A stretch of DNA of 64,000 bases from Martelella mediterranea. GTDB taxonomy: Bacteria > Pseudomonadota > Alphaproteobacteria > Rhizobiales > Rhizobiaceae. How positions within the stretch are numbered: position 1 is the first letter of the stretch; each line of letters starts with the position of its first letter. The notes below the pieces were generated by a model, which saw only the letters and a list, made by a program, of their open reading frames with translations, had not been told where the DNA came from and made no database searches. The DNA lies in contig NZ_SMAR01000018.1 of the NCBI RefSeq assembly GCF_004342225.1, forward strand, positions 1-64,000, read 5' to 3'. Positions 49,889-59,714 of the stretch are shown one piece after another. The translations under genes and the position numbers were made by a program.

Positions 49889-50738
49889 TGCGTTCAAACT
49901 GCGCCTTTGCCCGCTCGCTTTTATGCCGGGCGCGCAACCAGCCATGGACCAGGCCGGTGCCGGTTTCCAGAGTGACGTCAACACCTTGTGAAAGTGCAGT
50001 GTCGCGGTAACGCAGTGCGTCGTCATGCAACGGGTCACATTCTGCGGGGAAGAGGCGTGTCGGTGGCAGATGTTTGAAATCGCCTGCTTTCGGTGTCGCG
50101 GTCGGATCATCGGCTGCACCGCCACGGATGTCGCTGTAACCAAGAAGTTCGTCGCGGCTGAGAAGCGGTGCATTGGCGTGCGTTTCGAAACTACCGCCCT
50201 TGGGGTCAAATCCCAGTGAAGGGTAAATCAGAATCTGGCCTTTGAGCGCCGGTGTTGTCCATGTTCCTGCGATGGATGCACAAAGCGTTGCTCCGGCACT
50301 GTCACCGCATAAAACGAGGGCGTGATGTTGCGCCAGCGTTTCAGCGACCTTCAGCACATCGTCATAAGCGGCAGGATGCCGATGTTCAGGGGCCAGACGG
50401 TAATCGACTGCGACAATCTGGTATTCGGTCTTTGCAGCGATCTCGGCGCAGACATCGTCATGGCTTTCCAGCCCACCCAGAACAAAGCCGCCGCCATGGG
50501 CATAGAGAATCACTGTTTCGGTCGCCGGGCCATACCGGCGCACCGGGACGGCAGAAAATCGTTCATTTGAAACAGCAAGTCCGTATGGGCGCGGTGACCG
50601 GAAATGCGCGGCCATACGATTATAAACCGAACGCTGCTTTATCCAGTCATCAGCCTCCAGGTCTTTCGGGTAGAAGGACTGTGTTTCTTCAATAAAACTG
50701 AGAACTTGTTGATTTAAGTATCTTTTGTAATTCAACAA
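49830..50738 (-). CDS. Alpha/beta hydrolase of the HSL type (acetyl esterase-like)
   Basis: About 302 residues from TTG 50738, chosen because AGAAAGGA precedes it; the ATG at 50807 lies inside rlmJ. HSL features: oxyanion HGGGF, nucleophile GDSAG, and later Asp/His in ECDPLHDD and LVHGW. It hydrolyses small esters. Convergent with cdhR and next to the carnitine operon, so an acylcarnitine or betaine-ester substrate is possible but unproven. Confidence 0.82.
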   Translation of the reverse strand: MLNYKRYLNQQVLSFIEETQSFYPKDLEADDWIKQRSVYNRMAAHFRSPRPYGLAVSNERFSAVPVRRYGPATETVILYAHGGGFVLGGLESHDDVCAEIAAKTEYQIVAVDYRLAPEHRHPAAYDDVLKVAETLAQHHALVLCGDSAGATLCASIAGTWTTPALKGQILIYPSLGFDPKGGSFETHANAPLLSRDELLGYSDIRGGAADDPTATPKAGDFKHLPPTRLFPAECDPLHDDALRYRDTALSQGVDVTLETGTGLVHGWLRARHKSERAKAQFERIIAAISERCRAETAQKPHR

Positions 50739-50784
50739 GTTATCCTTTCTGTGGCTCAACGAAACACCGCGATCAAGGCAGTCG

Positions 50785-51645
50785 TCAGTCTCTGATGTCT
50801 TCGCCACTGATCCAGAAGCACCTCTGGCTCGCGAAGCGATCCTGCGCCAGTTTGTCTTTCAGAAATGGCAGGATCTGATGAAGCTCCTGCTTCAGCGTGT
50901 AAGGGGGATTCACAAATATCATACCCGATCCCGTCAGACCTTCCGTCGTCCGGTCGCTGCGAACGGATAACTCCGCGCAGAGGATTTTCGGGATATTGAG
51001 AGCTTCCAGCGCTGCATGAAATTCGCGTATCGGAGATCCCTTTTTAATCGGATACCACAGGCAGTAGGTTCCGGTTGCAAAACGGCGATAGGCTTTTGCC
51101 AGTCCTGTAATCAACCGGTCAAACTCGCCGTCCTTTTCAAAGGGGGGATCGACGAGAATAATGGCGCGACGTTCTTTTGGAGGCAGGTGGCTTGCCAGCG
51201 TCAGCCAGCCATCAAGCTTTGTCACTCTGACCTGATGGTCACCGGAAAACAGCGCTGAAAGTGTTTCAAAATCGGCATCATGAAGTTCCATTGCGGAAAG
51301 CCGGTCCTGTTTGCGCATCAGTGTACGTGTCAGCTTAGGCGAACCCGGATAACGCCGGATGGACCCATCCGGGTTAAGTGTTCTGACACAATCGAGATAA
51401 GGTGCCAGAAGCTCCACGACGGCGTCAGGTATCTCGGCATCGAGAAGCCGTCCGATTCCCTCCCGCCATTCGCCGGTCTTCTGTGCTTCTTCGCTTGTCA
51501 GATCGTAAAGCCCGATTCCGGCATGCGTGTCGAGAACCCGGAAGGCACTTTCTTTGCGCTGTGAATAGACCAGCAGGCGGGTAAGAGCCACATGTTTGAA
51601 AACATCGGCGAAATTGCCCGCATGATAGATATGGCGGTAGTTCAT
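50785..51645 (-). CDS. rlmJ: 23S rRNA (adenine2030-N6)-methyltransferase
   Basis: 286 residues, usual for RlmJ. The start MNYRHIYHAGNFADVFKHVAL is the family hallmark, and ILVDPPFEKDGEF is the amino-methyltransferase motif IV. It methylates A2030 in the large-subunit rRNA using SAM. Independent of its neighbours in function. Confidence 0.94.
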   Translation of the reverse strand: MNYRHIYHAGNFADVFKHVALTRLLVYSQRKESAFRVLDTHAGIGLYDLTSEEAQKTGEWREGIGRLLDAEIPDAVVELLAPYLDCVRTLNPDGSIRRYPGSPKLTRTLMRKQDRLSAMELHDADFETLSALFSGDHQVRVTKLDGWLTLASHLPPKERRAIILVDPPFEKDGEFDRLITGLAKAYRRFATGTYCLWYPIKKGSPIREFHAALEALNIPKILCAELSVRSDRTTEGLTGSGMIFVNPPYTLKQELHQILPFLKDKLAQDRFASQRCFWISGEDIRD

Positions 51646-51771
51646 CGCAGTATCCGTTTCTGACCACAGTCCGGTCGTGACTGCGTTCGCGCTTCGTGAC
51701 TGCGCTTGTATGGTCGTTAGGTCAATAATACAAGAAATCTCACAAGCAGGAAAAGCGATGAAGGATCTGTC

Positions 51772-52374
51772 ATGTCACAATCGAACGACAACCAAATTTC
51801 GATGATTTCCAAAGACGTCCTTTATCAAGGCTGGAGTCGAATTGTGGACTATCGCTTCACCTATCAAAGAGGTGATGGCACTGTCAGCGAGCGCTCCTGG
51901 GAGGTGTGTGAACGCCCGGAGGCGTCGGCGGTGCTCGTTTATAATCGCGATCTCGGCAAGCTCATTTTCGTCCGTCAGTTTCGGCCGCCAGTCTATGCCA
52001 TGAAACATGGCGATGGCTTTTTTCTCGAAATCGCTGCTGGTCTTATCGATGAGGGAGAAACACCTGATGTCGCTGCCCGACGCGAAGTGAGAGAAGAAAC
52101 GGGTTATGCGGTTGGAAAACTTGAGCCGATCACTGCGATGATCTCAGCTCCGGGGCTCATGACGGAAAAGGTTCACTGCTTCGCAGCCATTGTCGATGGG
52201 ACGATGCATGTCGATGATGGGGGCGGGCTTGCAGAGGAACACGAAGATATCGAACTTGTCGAGCTTTCGCTTGATGAGGCTTCGGCCATGATCCAAAGCG
52301 GCGAGATATCTGACGCCAAAACCGTCATTGCTGTTCAGTGGGCGCTGCTGAACCCGGCTTTTTTCGAAGCCTGA
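51772..52374 (+). CDS. Nudix hydrolase (ADP-ribose/GDP-mannose pyrophosphatase type)
   Basis: 200 residues. The full Nudix box is present: GLIDEGETPDVAARREVREETGY (split here as GLIDEGE and REVREETGY), near residue 90, followed by PGLMTEKVHCFAA. The N-terminal beta domain (VYNRDLGKLIFVRQFRPPVYAM) is like NudF/NudK. It hydrolyses nucleoside diphosphate sugars. Divergent from rlmJ and convergent with nadK. Confidence 0.9.
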   Translation: MSQSNDNQISMISKDVLYQGWSRIVDYRFTYQRGDGTVSERSWEVCERPEASAVLVYNRDLGKLIFVRQFRPPVYAMKHGDGFFLEIAAGLIDEGETPDVAARREVREETGYAVGKLEPITAMISAPGLMTEKVHCFAAIVDGTMHVDDGGGLAEEHEDIELVELSLDEASAMIQSGEISDAKTVIAVQWALLNPAFFEA

Positions 52375-52402
52375 GCGCAACGACGACCAGGAGCACAAGC
52401 GA

Positions 52403-53176
52403 TTAATCCGAAAATTGCTCGGCCAGAATGCGCTCTGACCATGAGCGATTGGGATCCGAAAGGACTTTGGCGCGAGCTTCAGGGTCCTGCTCGACGCGGA
52501 CATGAAGGATGTGGCGTACTTCTGTATGATCAGCAAAGGCATTGACCAGTCGCTTTTCCGGTTCCAGTACCTCAAGTTCAACGACCGATGTGTTTTGCAA
52601 CAGGGCGCCGCGCCAGCGACGCGGGCGGAACGCACTGACCGGTGTGATGGCAAGCAGAGGCGCTTCCAGCGGTATGATCGGGCCGTGAACCGACAGATTG
52701 TAAGCCGTTGAGCCCGCCGGAGTTGCCACCAGAATGCCGTCGCAGGCGAGTTCGGGCAGTCGAACTTTGCCGTCGACTGTCACTTTCAGCTTTGCGGCCT
52801 GGTGAGATTGCCGCAGCAGCGAGACTTCGTTAATCGCCAGCGCGATTGAGGATGTGCCGTCAGCATTCTCTGTGGTCATCCTCAAAGGGCGGATCACATT
52901 TATATCGGCCGCAGCGAGTCGATCGTGAAGGTCGTCCTCAGAGTATTCGTTCATCAGGAAGCCAACCGAACCGCGATTCATCCCGTAAACGAGTTTCCCC
53001 GAATTCATCGTTTCATGCAGCGTCTGAAGCATGAAGCCGTCGCCGCCAAGTGCGACGATATAGTCGGCATCTTCTGCAGAAACGTTCCCGTATTGCTCTG
53101 TCAGCGCGATATGGGCTTTTTGCGCCTCTTCGCTGTCAGAGGCGAGAAAACAGATGGTGGGCTTACTATTCGGCAT
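52403..53176 (-). CDS. nadK: NAD kinase
   Basis: 257 residues. ATP-NAD kinase motifs: ALGGDGFML near residue 47, YGMNRGSVGFLMN near 70, and CDGILVATPAGSTAYNLSVHGPI (shown in part: TPAGSTAYNLS) near 150. It phosphorylates NAD to NADP. Single gene; the tRNA-Thr gene lies upstream on the other strand. Confidence 0.95.
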   Translation of the reverse strand: MPNSKPTICFLASDSEEAQKAHIALTEQYGNVSAEDADYIVALGGDGFMLQTLHETMNSGKLVYGMNRGSVGFLMNEYSEDDLHDRLAAADINVIRPLRMTTENADGTSSIALAINEVSLLRQSHQAAKLKVTVDGKVRLPELACDGILVATPAGSTAYNLSVHGPIIPLEAPLLAITPVSAFRPRRWRGALLQNTSVVELEVLEPEKRLVNAFADHTEVRHILHVRVEQDPEARAKVLSDPNRSWSERILAEQFSD

Positions 53177-53346
53177 AAATTCTTCCCTGGGCGGGCTCGG
53201 TCTTTTTCCGTGGCCAGATCACCTGAGCAGGCGGTGATTTGCAAGCCCCTGAAGCGGTCAGTTTTGGATTGATTGTCAAAATACCGCTGTTTCGATGCAT
53301 TTTTTGTTTTACACAGAGAACAAATCTGCTAGGTGGCATGGCCAAT

Positions 53347-53422
53347 GCCCTTGTAGCTCAGTTGGTAGAGCATCTGATTTGTAATCAGAGGGTCGGGAGT
53401 TCGAGTCTCTCCGGGGGCACCA
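53347..53422 (+). tRNA. tRNA-Thr (anticodon TGT)
   Basis: 76 bases with encoded CCA. Acceptor stem GCCCTTG pairs with CGGGGGC (two G-U pairs). D arm AGCTCAGTTGGTAGAGC, anticodon stem TCTGA/TCAGA with loop TTTGTAA, and T arm with GTTCGAGTC. Anticodon TGT reads ACA (Thr). Confidence 0.96.
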
Positions 53423-53723
53423 AGTCGCTTCGGTAACGTGCAGAAACGGGCTGGTACCGGCTTTCAGCACCGGCTTGAAAATCGGTGTCGATTGGCTTGT
53501 CGCGATGATTCGCTCGCGCGGGAGCCTTCAAAGGCGTCAGGACAGGCGTTTCATGCGCTTTGATCGAGTGGCAGAGAAATTGCCATTTTGTCCAAGCGCC
53601 GAACGCTTGCCAAAATGTTGTGAGTATTGCATGAAGTCGCACCCGGCTTTGCCGGTGTTTGTGCGCTAGAAACCCCACGGTCCCGGATGAAGCCGAGGGC
53701 CGAGATGAAATGAAGGTAGGAAT
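53423..53723 (+). other. Non-coding region between tRNA-Thr and tig with two hairpins
   Basis: No gene seen. Near 53584-53617 an extended hairpin forms (CATTTT, then CAAGCG, loop CCGAA, CGCTTG, AAAATG). Near 53645-53658 CCGGC/GCCGG forms a second one followed by TGTTTGTG. They may belong to the tig leader or a small RNA; no tig promoter could be fixed. Confidence 0.4.
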
Positions 53724-55292
53724 ATGCAGGTAACCGAAACGCTCGCCGAAGGGCTGAAGCGCGAAATCAAGATCACAGTTCCTGCGGATGATCTGAAGGC
53801 GCAGATGAACGAACGCCTGGCGGATGCCAAGGATAAGGTTCGTATCAATGGTTTTCGTCCGGGCAAAGTGCCGCTTTCGCATCTGAAGAAGCTCTACGGC
53901 CGTTCAATCATGGCCGAAATTATCAATGAAACGCTGCAGGAAAAGCCGCAGTCGATCATTACCGAGCGCGGCGAAAAGGCTGCTGGCCAGCCCAAGGTCG
54001 ATATGACCGAGGACGAAGACGAAGCAAACAAGGTTCTCGCCGGCGAAGCTGATTTCGAATTTTCCGTATCCTATGAAATCCTGCCGGAATTTGAACTGCA
54101 GGCGACCGATGGTCTGAAAGTTGAGCGTCCGGTTGTTGAGATTTCCGACGAGGAAGTTGAAGAGCAGGTCAAGGCTGTTGCCGAGAACGCTCGCGAATAC
54201 GAAACCAAGGAAGGTGCAGCCGAAAACGGTGACCGCGTGACCATGGATTACGTGGGCAAGATTGATGGCGAAGCCTTTGAGGGCGGTACTGACACTGATT
54301 CGCAGCTTGTTATCGGTTCCGGTCGTTTCATTCCGGGTTTTGAAGATCAACTGACCGGCGCCAAGGCTGGCGACGAAAAGCAGGTCAAGGTTACCTTCCC
54401 GGAAGACTATCCGGCTGAGCATCTGGCAGGCAAGGAAGCCCTCTTTGATGTGACCATCAAGGAAATCGCCAGCGCCGGTGAACTCGAAATCAATGATGAG
54501 CTGGCCGAGAAGATGGGTCTCGAATCGGCTGAGCGTCTTCGCCAGCTCGTTCGTGAGCAGATTGAAGGTCAGTACAACCAGTTTACCCGCCAGAAGGTGA
54601 AGCGTCAGATTCTCGACCAGCTTGACGGTCAGTATTCTTTTGAAGCCCCTGAAACGCTGGTGGAAGCCGAGTTCGATAACATCTGGCGTCAGGTCAATGC
54701 CGACCTCGAGCGTTCGGGCAAGACCTTTGAAGACGAAGACACCACAGAAGAAGAAGCACGTGCGGAATACCGCAAGCTTGCTGAGCGTCGTGTTCGTCTG
54801 GGTCTCGTTCTCTCCGAAATCGGTGAGAAGGCTGGCGTAGAAGTTTCCGAAGAAGAAATGCAGCGTGCGCTTTATGATCAGATGCGTCAGTATCCCGGTC
54901 AGGAGCAGGAAATCCTGAAATTCTTCCGCGAAACGCCCGGTGCTGCAGCTTCCCTTCGTGCTCCGATCTTTGAAGAAAAGGTCGTCGACCACCTGCTGAG
55001 CGAAATTGAAGTCAAGGACATCACTGTTTCCAAGGAAGAGCTGATGGCCGAAGACGAAGAAGAGGGTGCTTCAGCCAAGTCTGAAGAGGCGAAGGAAGCG
55101 AAAAAGCCTGCGCCGAAGAAGAAGGCTGCACCGAAGAAAAAGGCGCCTGCAAAGGCCAAGGCTGAGGACGAAGCTGCTGAAGAGGCTGCCGGTGAAGCTG
55201 ATGAAGCCAAGCCCGCACCAAAGAAGCGCGCCCCTGCCAAGAAGAAGGCGCCGGCCAAGGCCAAGGCTGACGACGCTGAAAAGAGCGAATAA
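53724..55292 (+). CDS. tig: Trigger factor with extended Lys/Ala/Pro-rich tail
   Basis: 522 residues; E. coli Tig has 432. Ribosome-binding signature GFRPGKVP near residue 43, PPIase domain near 155-245 ([20 protein letters not shown]), then the C-terminal chaperone domain. From about residue 445 the protein is a low-complexity, alternating acidic and basic tail with repeated [10 protein letters not shown]-type units, similar to other Rhizobiales trigger factors but long. It binds nascent chains at the ribosome exit. AAGGTAGGA precedes the ATG, and a strong terminator follows. Confidence 0.96.
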   Translation: MQVTETLAEGLKREIKITVPADDLKAQMNERLADAKDKVRINGFRPGKVPLSHLKKLYGRSIMAEIINETLQEKPQSIITERGEKAAGQPKVDMTEDEDEANKVLAGEADFEFSVSYEILPEFELQATDGLKVERPVVEISDEEVEEQVKAVAENAREYETKEGAAENGDRVTMDYVGKIDGEAFEGGTDTDSQLVIGSGRFIPGFEDQLTGAKAGDEKQVKVTFPEDYPAEHLAGKEALFDVTIKEIASAGELEINDELAEKMGLESAERLRQLVREQIEGQYNQFTRQKVKRQILDQLDGQYSFEAPETLVEAEFDNIWRQVNADLERSGKTFEDEDTTEEEARAEYRKLAERRVRLGLVLSEIGEKAGVEVSEEEMQRALYDQMRQYPGQEQEILKFFRETPGAAASLRAPIFEEKVVDHLLSEIEVKDITVSKEELMAEDEEEGASAKSEEAKEAKKPAPKKKAAPKKKAPAKAKAEDEAAEEAAGEADEAKPAPKKRAPAKKKAPAKAKADDAEKSE

Positions 55293-55318
55293 GCTCTTCT
55301 TCGAAAGAAATTGAAAAA

Positions 55319-55349
55319 AGGCCGCCCGGAAAACCAGGCGGCCTCTTTT
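55319..55349 (+). terminator. Intrinsic terminator of tig
   Basis: AGGCCGCC (55319-55326) pairs perfectly with GGCGGCCT (55337-55344), followed by CTTTT. Confidence 0.85.
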
Positions 55350-55413
55350 GTATGTGATGTTTCAGGATGATTGAGCGCTCAAACGGCGGCGGGTGGTCCC
55401 GCCGCCTGTCTTC

Positions 55414-56838
55414 TTATTCCTGTTCGCCTTCATCGCTGAATGCTTCGAGCATGGCGATGCGGTTCCAGGCATCAAGGCCTGCGATCTTGTAGGCTTCTGC
55501 CAGCGTTGGGTAGTTGAAGGTGTTCTCGACAAAATACTCGACTGTCCCTTTAAGGTTCAGAACAGCCTGTCCGATGTGTATGAGTTCAGTCGCACCTTCT
55601 CCGACAATGTGAGCGCCGAGAAGCCGGTGGGTCTTGAGTGAGAAGATCAGCTTCAGCAGGCCATTTTGAAGACCCATGATGTGCCCGCGTGAAGTTTCGC
55701 GGAAGAAGGCGACGCCACACTCATAGGGAATGCCGCGCTCCTGAACTTCTTCTTCTGTCATGCCGCAGGTCGACATTTCCGGAACGGCATAGATACCATA
55801 GGGAAAATACTGTGGCGGCTCCTGGGCTGCTGCACCAACGGCGTGACGGGCGGCAATGCGTCCCTGTTCCATTGACGTTGACGCCAGAGCAGGAAAACCA
55901 ATCACGTCGCCTGCTGCATAGATGTGGGGTACAGCGGTTTGAAAGGTAATCGGATCGACGGTCAGGCGGCCACGATGATCGGCTTCAAGTCCAACGGCTG
56001 AAAGATTCAGCGTGTCTGTCGCACCCTGCCGCCCGGCTGCAAACAACACAGATTCAGCCATGAGCTGACGGCCATTCTGGAGCGTCACGCGGGCGCGGCC
56101 ATTTTCGGTATGTTCAACCTTATCCGCGCCGGAACCAAACAGAAGCTTGACATTGCGGTCACGAAGCTGGGCGGCAAAATTGTCTCGAATTTCACGGTCG
56201 ATAAAGTCGAGCATGCTGTCGCGCGGCTCGACAACCGTGACCTGCGTATCAAGCGCGGAGAAGATTGTCGCATATTCGATGCCGATGACACCGGCGCCGA
56301 CGACGATCATGGAACGCGGAATTTCCTTGATATTCAGAAGCTCGTCACTATCCATCACCGTCTGTCCGTCAAACGGAATGTGCGGTGGACGATAGGGGCG
56401 GGTACCCACAGCAACCAGAGCGGCCTTTGCATAAACCCGCTGGATTTCTCCGGTGTCCTTCTCGATTTCAATCGTATTTGCATCGATGAAGTGGGCAAAC
56501 CCGCGAACCTGGTCGACGCGATTGCGCTCGAACTGCCATTCCAGAACGTCGATTTCATAATCGAGGGTCTTGATCAGGCGCGCACGCAGATCGTCGGCGG
56601 TGATTTTGTGTTTGACGCGATAGGAACGCCCGTAAAACCCGCGTTCACGCCATCCGGTGAGGTTGAGTACAGTTTCGCGCAATGTTTTGGAGGGGATTGT
56701 ACCGGTATGAACCGAAACACCGCCAACCTGCGTGCCTTTGTCGATCACCAGCGCTGATTTACCCAGCTTGGCGGCCTGAACCGCGGCGCGACGGCCAGCG
56801 GGTCCACTGCCAATCACGACCAGATCATAAGAATCCAT
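55414..56838 (-). CDS. sthA: Soluble pyridine nucleotide transhydrogenase (Si-specific)
   Basis: 474 residues (E. coli SthA 466). FAD-binding VIGSGPAGRRAAVQAAKLG, then GTIPSKTLRE where disulfide reductases have redox Cys, here absent as in SthA. NAD-binding GAGVIGIEYATIF near 180, second FAD motif YAAGDVIG near 310, and a pyridine nucleotide-disulfide dimerisation domain. It moves hydride between NADPH and NAD. Monocistronic. Confidence 0.93.
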   Translation of the reverse strand: MDSYDLVVIGSGPAGRRAAVQAAKLGKSALVIDKGTQVGGVSVHTGTIPSKTLRETVLNLTGWRERGFYGRSYRVKHKITADDLRARLIKTLDYEIDVLEWQFERNRVDQVRGFAHFIDANTIEIEKDTGEIQRVYAKAALVAVGTRPYRPPHIPFDGQTVMDSDELLNIKEIPRSMIVVGAGVIGIEYATIFSALDTQVTVVEPRDSMLDFIDREIRDNFAAQLRDRNVKLLFGSGADKVEHTENGRARVTLQNGRQLMAESVLFAAGRQGATDTLNLSAVGLEADHRGRLTVDPITFQTAVPHIYAAGDVIGFPALASTSMEQGRIAARHAVGAAAQEPPQYFPYGIYAVPEMSTCGMTEEEVQERGIPYECGVAFFRETSRGHIMGLQNGLLKLIFSLKTHRLLGAHIVGEGATELIHIGQAVLNLKGTVEYFVENTFNYPTLAEAYKIAGLDAWNRIAMLEAFSDEGEQE

Positions 56839-57002
56839 AAAACTACCCCGATTGGTTTTAAAATTCGGAAATGAAATTTCCTGTGTTTAGTATTGCACAC
56901 TTAGCGGGGGATTTTAATGGTTTCATTAAACGGCCACCGCAGCGCACAAAGCCATGATCCCGTTAGAGCATGGCCGAACTCATTCAGTATAATCATTTCA
57001 GG

Positions 57003-57857
57003 TCAGATGAATTTCAATCCTTTGAAACTGACATGGCCATCCTTGCCGATAATGATGTGATCATGGACCGTAATACCAAGCGGCTTGGCCGTCGAGATGA
57101 TCATGTGAGTCATATCAATGTCGGCGCGTGACGGTGTCGGGTCTCCTGAGGGATGATTGTGGACAAGAATAATCGCGGTTGCCGAAAGCTCGAGTGCGCG
57201 GCGTACGACTTCGCGAGGGTAAACCGGAGTGTGATCAACCGTACCAATCCCCTGAACCTCGTCCGCAATCAGCCTGTTTCGTTTATCGAGAAACAGGATT
57301 CGGAATTGCTCACGGGTTTCATGCGCCATCGCAGCCGTGCAGTAATCTATGACAGATGACCATGAGCTGAGGACCTGTCTTTCTTTGAGCGTGCTCTTGA
57401 TGCTGCGCTGAGCGAGCGCGGACACAAGCTTGAGATCCAGCGCGACACTTTCACCGATGCCGCTGACTTCCTGCAACCGCTCAATCGGGGCGCCAAAAAC
57501 GCCACCGAGTGAGCCGAACTTATCAAGCAGAGCTTTGGCAATGGGTTTGGTATCGCGGCGCGGGATGAGGCGGAACAGAAGTAACTCCAAGACTTCGTAA
57601 TCGGCAAGTGCGGTTTCTCCACTTTCGCGGAAGCGTTTGCGAAGCCGGTCTCGATGCCCGTGATAGTGACTGGAGGTCTTTTCTCGTTCTGATTTCTTGT
57701 GCGTATCGCCGTCGCTTTCTGCCTGAAGCCTTCTGTCATTTTGCTGCTCAGCGAAAAAACGGCGTTCGTCCAGAGCGCCTTCTTCCATGTTAAAGGTGCT
57801 TTGATCGTCTTCATCGACACCGTGGTTGGTTTTCGGCGGTCGCGATACCATGGGCAT
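57003..57857 (-). CDS. radC: RadC family JAB/MPN+ domain protein
   Basis: 284 residues. A UPF0758 N-terminal helical region ([30 protein letters not shown], then [18 protein letters not shown]) and a C-terminal JAMM/MPN+ domain with the metal-binding motif [14 protein letters not shown]. Despite the name it is probably a zinc metalloprotease-like protein of unclear role, not a proven repair enzyme. Its start directly follows the map stop; sfsA-map-radC order is usual in Rhizobiales. Confidence 0.93.
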   Translation of the reverse strand: MPMVSRPPKTNHGVDEDDQSTFNMEEGALDERRFFAEQQNDRRLQAESDGDTHKKSEREKTSSHYHGHRDRLRKRFRESGETALADYEVLELLLFRLIPRRDTKPIAKALLDKFGSLGGVFGAPIERLQEVSGIGESVALDLKLVSALAQRSIKSTLKERQVLSSWSSVIDYCTAAMAHETREQFRILFLDKRNRLIADEVQGIGTVDHTPVYPREVVRRALELSATAIILVHNHPSGDPTPSRADIDMTHMIISTAKPLGITVHDHIIIGKDGHVSFKGLKFI

Positions 57858-58691
57858 CTAGCTCAGTGGCGGCAGACCGGGGCGATGGAGCCCCGCTGGT
57901 GAATATGTGAAGACTTCGCAGCCATCCTTTGTTACGCCCAGGCAATGCTCATACTGGGCCGTCAGCGAGCGGTCACGGGTCACAGCCGTCCATCCATCCG
58001 AAAGCACTTTGACGTGCGGCTTTCCGATGTTGAGCATCGGCTCGATTGTGAAAATCATGCCTTCTTTCATGACCGGGCCTTCATCCGCATGTCCGTAGTG
58101 CAGGATATTCGGCGTGTCGTGAAACAGGCGTCCAACGCCGTGGCCACAGAAGTCACGAACAACGGAGCAACGCTCTGCTTCCGCATAAGTCTGAATTGCT
58201 TCGCCAATCGCACCGGTTCTTACCCCCGGCTTGACTGCGGCGATACCGCGCAGAAGAGACTCGTAAGTCACTTCGAGAAGTCTCTCGGCGGCGCGCTTGA
58301 TTTGTCCGACAGGGTACATCCGGCTTGAGTCACCATGCCAGCCATCTTTCACATAGGTGACATCGACATTGATGATGTCACCTTCGCGTAGCGGTTTGTC
58401 ATTCGGCATGCCATGGCAGACAACATGATTAATCGACGTGCAGCTGGAATACTTATAGCCGCGATAACCCAGCGTTGCCGGTACGACGCCATGGTCCAGT
58501 CCGAACTCGAGAACGTAGCGATCAACGGCGTTGGTGGTCACACCTGGCTTGATGACATCAGCCAGACCATCAAGGCAGGCGGCGGTGATCTGGCAGATTT
58601 CCCGCATTCTTTCGAAAGCCTCGGCGTCGTAAAGCCGGATTGAACCGTCAATTTTAAGCGGCGCTGTGGCCGCATCTACATAATGTACCAT
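57858..58691 (-). CDS. map: Type I methionine aminopeptidase
   Basis: 277 residues from ATG 58691; a TTG two codons earlier is possible. Metal ligands can be seen as Asp in VDVTYVKDGWHGDSS (two Asp), His in CGHGVGR, and Glu in FTIEPML and in the C-terminal AQYEHCLGVT. It removes the initiator Met from nascent proteins. Overlaps or abuts sfsA upstream and radC downstream. Confidence 0.95.
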   Translation of the reverse strand: MVHYVDAATAPLKIDGSIRLYDAEAFERMREICQITAACLDGLADVIKPGVTTNAVDRYVLEFGLDHGVVPATLGYRGYKYSSCTSINHVVCHGMPNDKPLREGDIINVDVTYVKDGWHGDSSRMYPVGQIKRAAERLLEVTYESLLRGIAAVKPGVRTGAIGEAIQTYAEAERCSVVRDFCGHGVGRLFHDTPNILHYGHADEGPVMKEGMIFTIEPMLNIGKPHVKVLSDGWTAVTRDRSLTAQYEHCLGVTKDGCEVFTYSPAGLHRPGLPPLS

Positions 58692-58693
58692 TC

Positions 58694-59437
58694 TCAATTT
58701 CCGTTTGTGATGCGGTGCCCGGTTGTTTCGCTGAAGCAGCTTGCAACCTCCACTTTAACACTCGGCGTGATGCTGTCACGCGCGACTTTGCATTTTATTG
58801 CATATGCCTCGACGCCAGCTTTGATCGCCGTATTGAATGCTCTGGCATATGCTGGGTCAAGATCGCCTGCAATTTTCATCTGTTCACAGTCTTCCCGCTG
58901 GATGAGGTAGACCATTGCTGCGCGTTTTCCAGCCGCAACCATATCGGACAGCTCTTCCAGATGCCGCGCACCTCGGGTGGTTACACTATCCGGAAACTCG
59001 GCCAGACCGGGTGTTCGGATGAAATGGACGTTTTTAACCTCAACATAGAGATCTGCCCGATCGTTTGTCTGCAAAAGCAGGTCGATCCGGCTTTGACGTC
59101 CATATTTCTGTTCCCTTTTGATGGTCGGGTAATCTGCGAAATCAGCGACGAGTCCCTTGCGGATGGCCTCTTCTGCCAGGCGGTTTGGTAACCCCGTATT
59201 GATGCCAACGGTCGTGCGGTCAGCCTCCACAAGCTCGAGGCGGTGTGCGTATTTTCGCTTTCCATCATCATTCCTAGAGAGCCAGATCCGCGAGCCGGGT
59301 TCGGTCAGCCCGCGCATTGAGCCGGTGTTCGGGCAGGAGCCTGTAATCTCGCGACCGTCTTCCAGAACCGCGTCAAATAAAAAGCGCTTGTATCGTCTGA
59401 TCAGGCGGGCAGGCAGGAGTGGGGGATCGAATTGCAT
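58694..59437 (-). CDS. sfsA: SfsA family DNA-binding/nuclease-like protein
   Basis: 247 residues from ATG 59437 (the longer ORF from 59512 has a non-homologous leader). SfsA pattern: [38 protein letters not shown] and YVEVKNVHF; the last resembles a PD-(D/E)xK nuclease core (D..ExK). E. coli SfsA was named for sugar fermentation stimulation; the exact function is unsettled. Confidence 0.93.
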   Translation of the reverse strand: MQFDPPLLPARLIRRYKRFLFDAVLEDGREITGSCPNTGSMRGLTEPGSRIWLSRNDDGKRKYAHRLELVEADRTTVGINTGLPNRLAEEAIRKGLVADFADYPTIKREQKYGRQSRIDLLLQTNDRADLYVEVKNVHFIRTPGLAEFPDSVTTRGARHLEELSDMVAAGKRAAMVYLIQREDCEQMKIAGDLDPAYARAFNTAIKAGVEAYAIKCKVARDSITPSVKVEVASCFSETTGHRITNGN

Positions 59438-59714
59438 GAGCCACGTTTTAATCCGATGGCTGTGCGATGCAAGCGTGACTTTTTCGGCTTTGGTGAACCT
59501 TGTATCTTTCAAAAAGTTGAAAATGATTTCATGTATTACTGAGGCTTCCTGTTAAACCTATGAACGTTTGAAGTGCTGTACCCGATCTCGTCCTTTGGGA
59601 TATGCCCGGTTTCATAACCGGTCTTGCTTGCCTTTGGCGCCGAAACCGGGCAGTTTCCAGCGTAAATGGCTGTGCCGGTTTTAAAACTGTTCCGGTCGTC
59701 AAAAGGAGAAGAGG
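59438..59714 (+). promoter_or_regulatory. Leader with alternative inverted repeats upstream of a small lipoprotein gene
   Basis: GCCCGGTTTC (59604-59613) is the exact inverse of GAAACCGGGC (59642-59651). The same CCGGTT can instead pair with AACCGG at 59616-59621 around TCAT. A GTTTTAAAAC palindrome lies further on near 59680. The mutually exclusive stems could act as a cis-regulatory switch; this is inferred from sequence only. Confidence 0.4.

Noticed and set aside
53385-53882. Minus-strand ORF of 165 codons overlapping tRNA-Thr and tig
   Set aside because: It runs through the tRNA gene and tig; sequence has no family features.
53904-54992. Minus-strand ORF of 362 codons inside tig
   Set aside because: Antisense shadow of trigger factor caused by codon bias.
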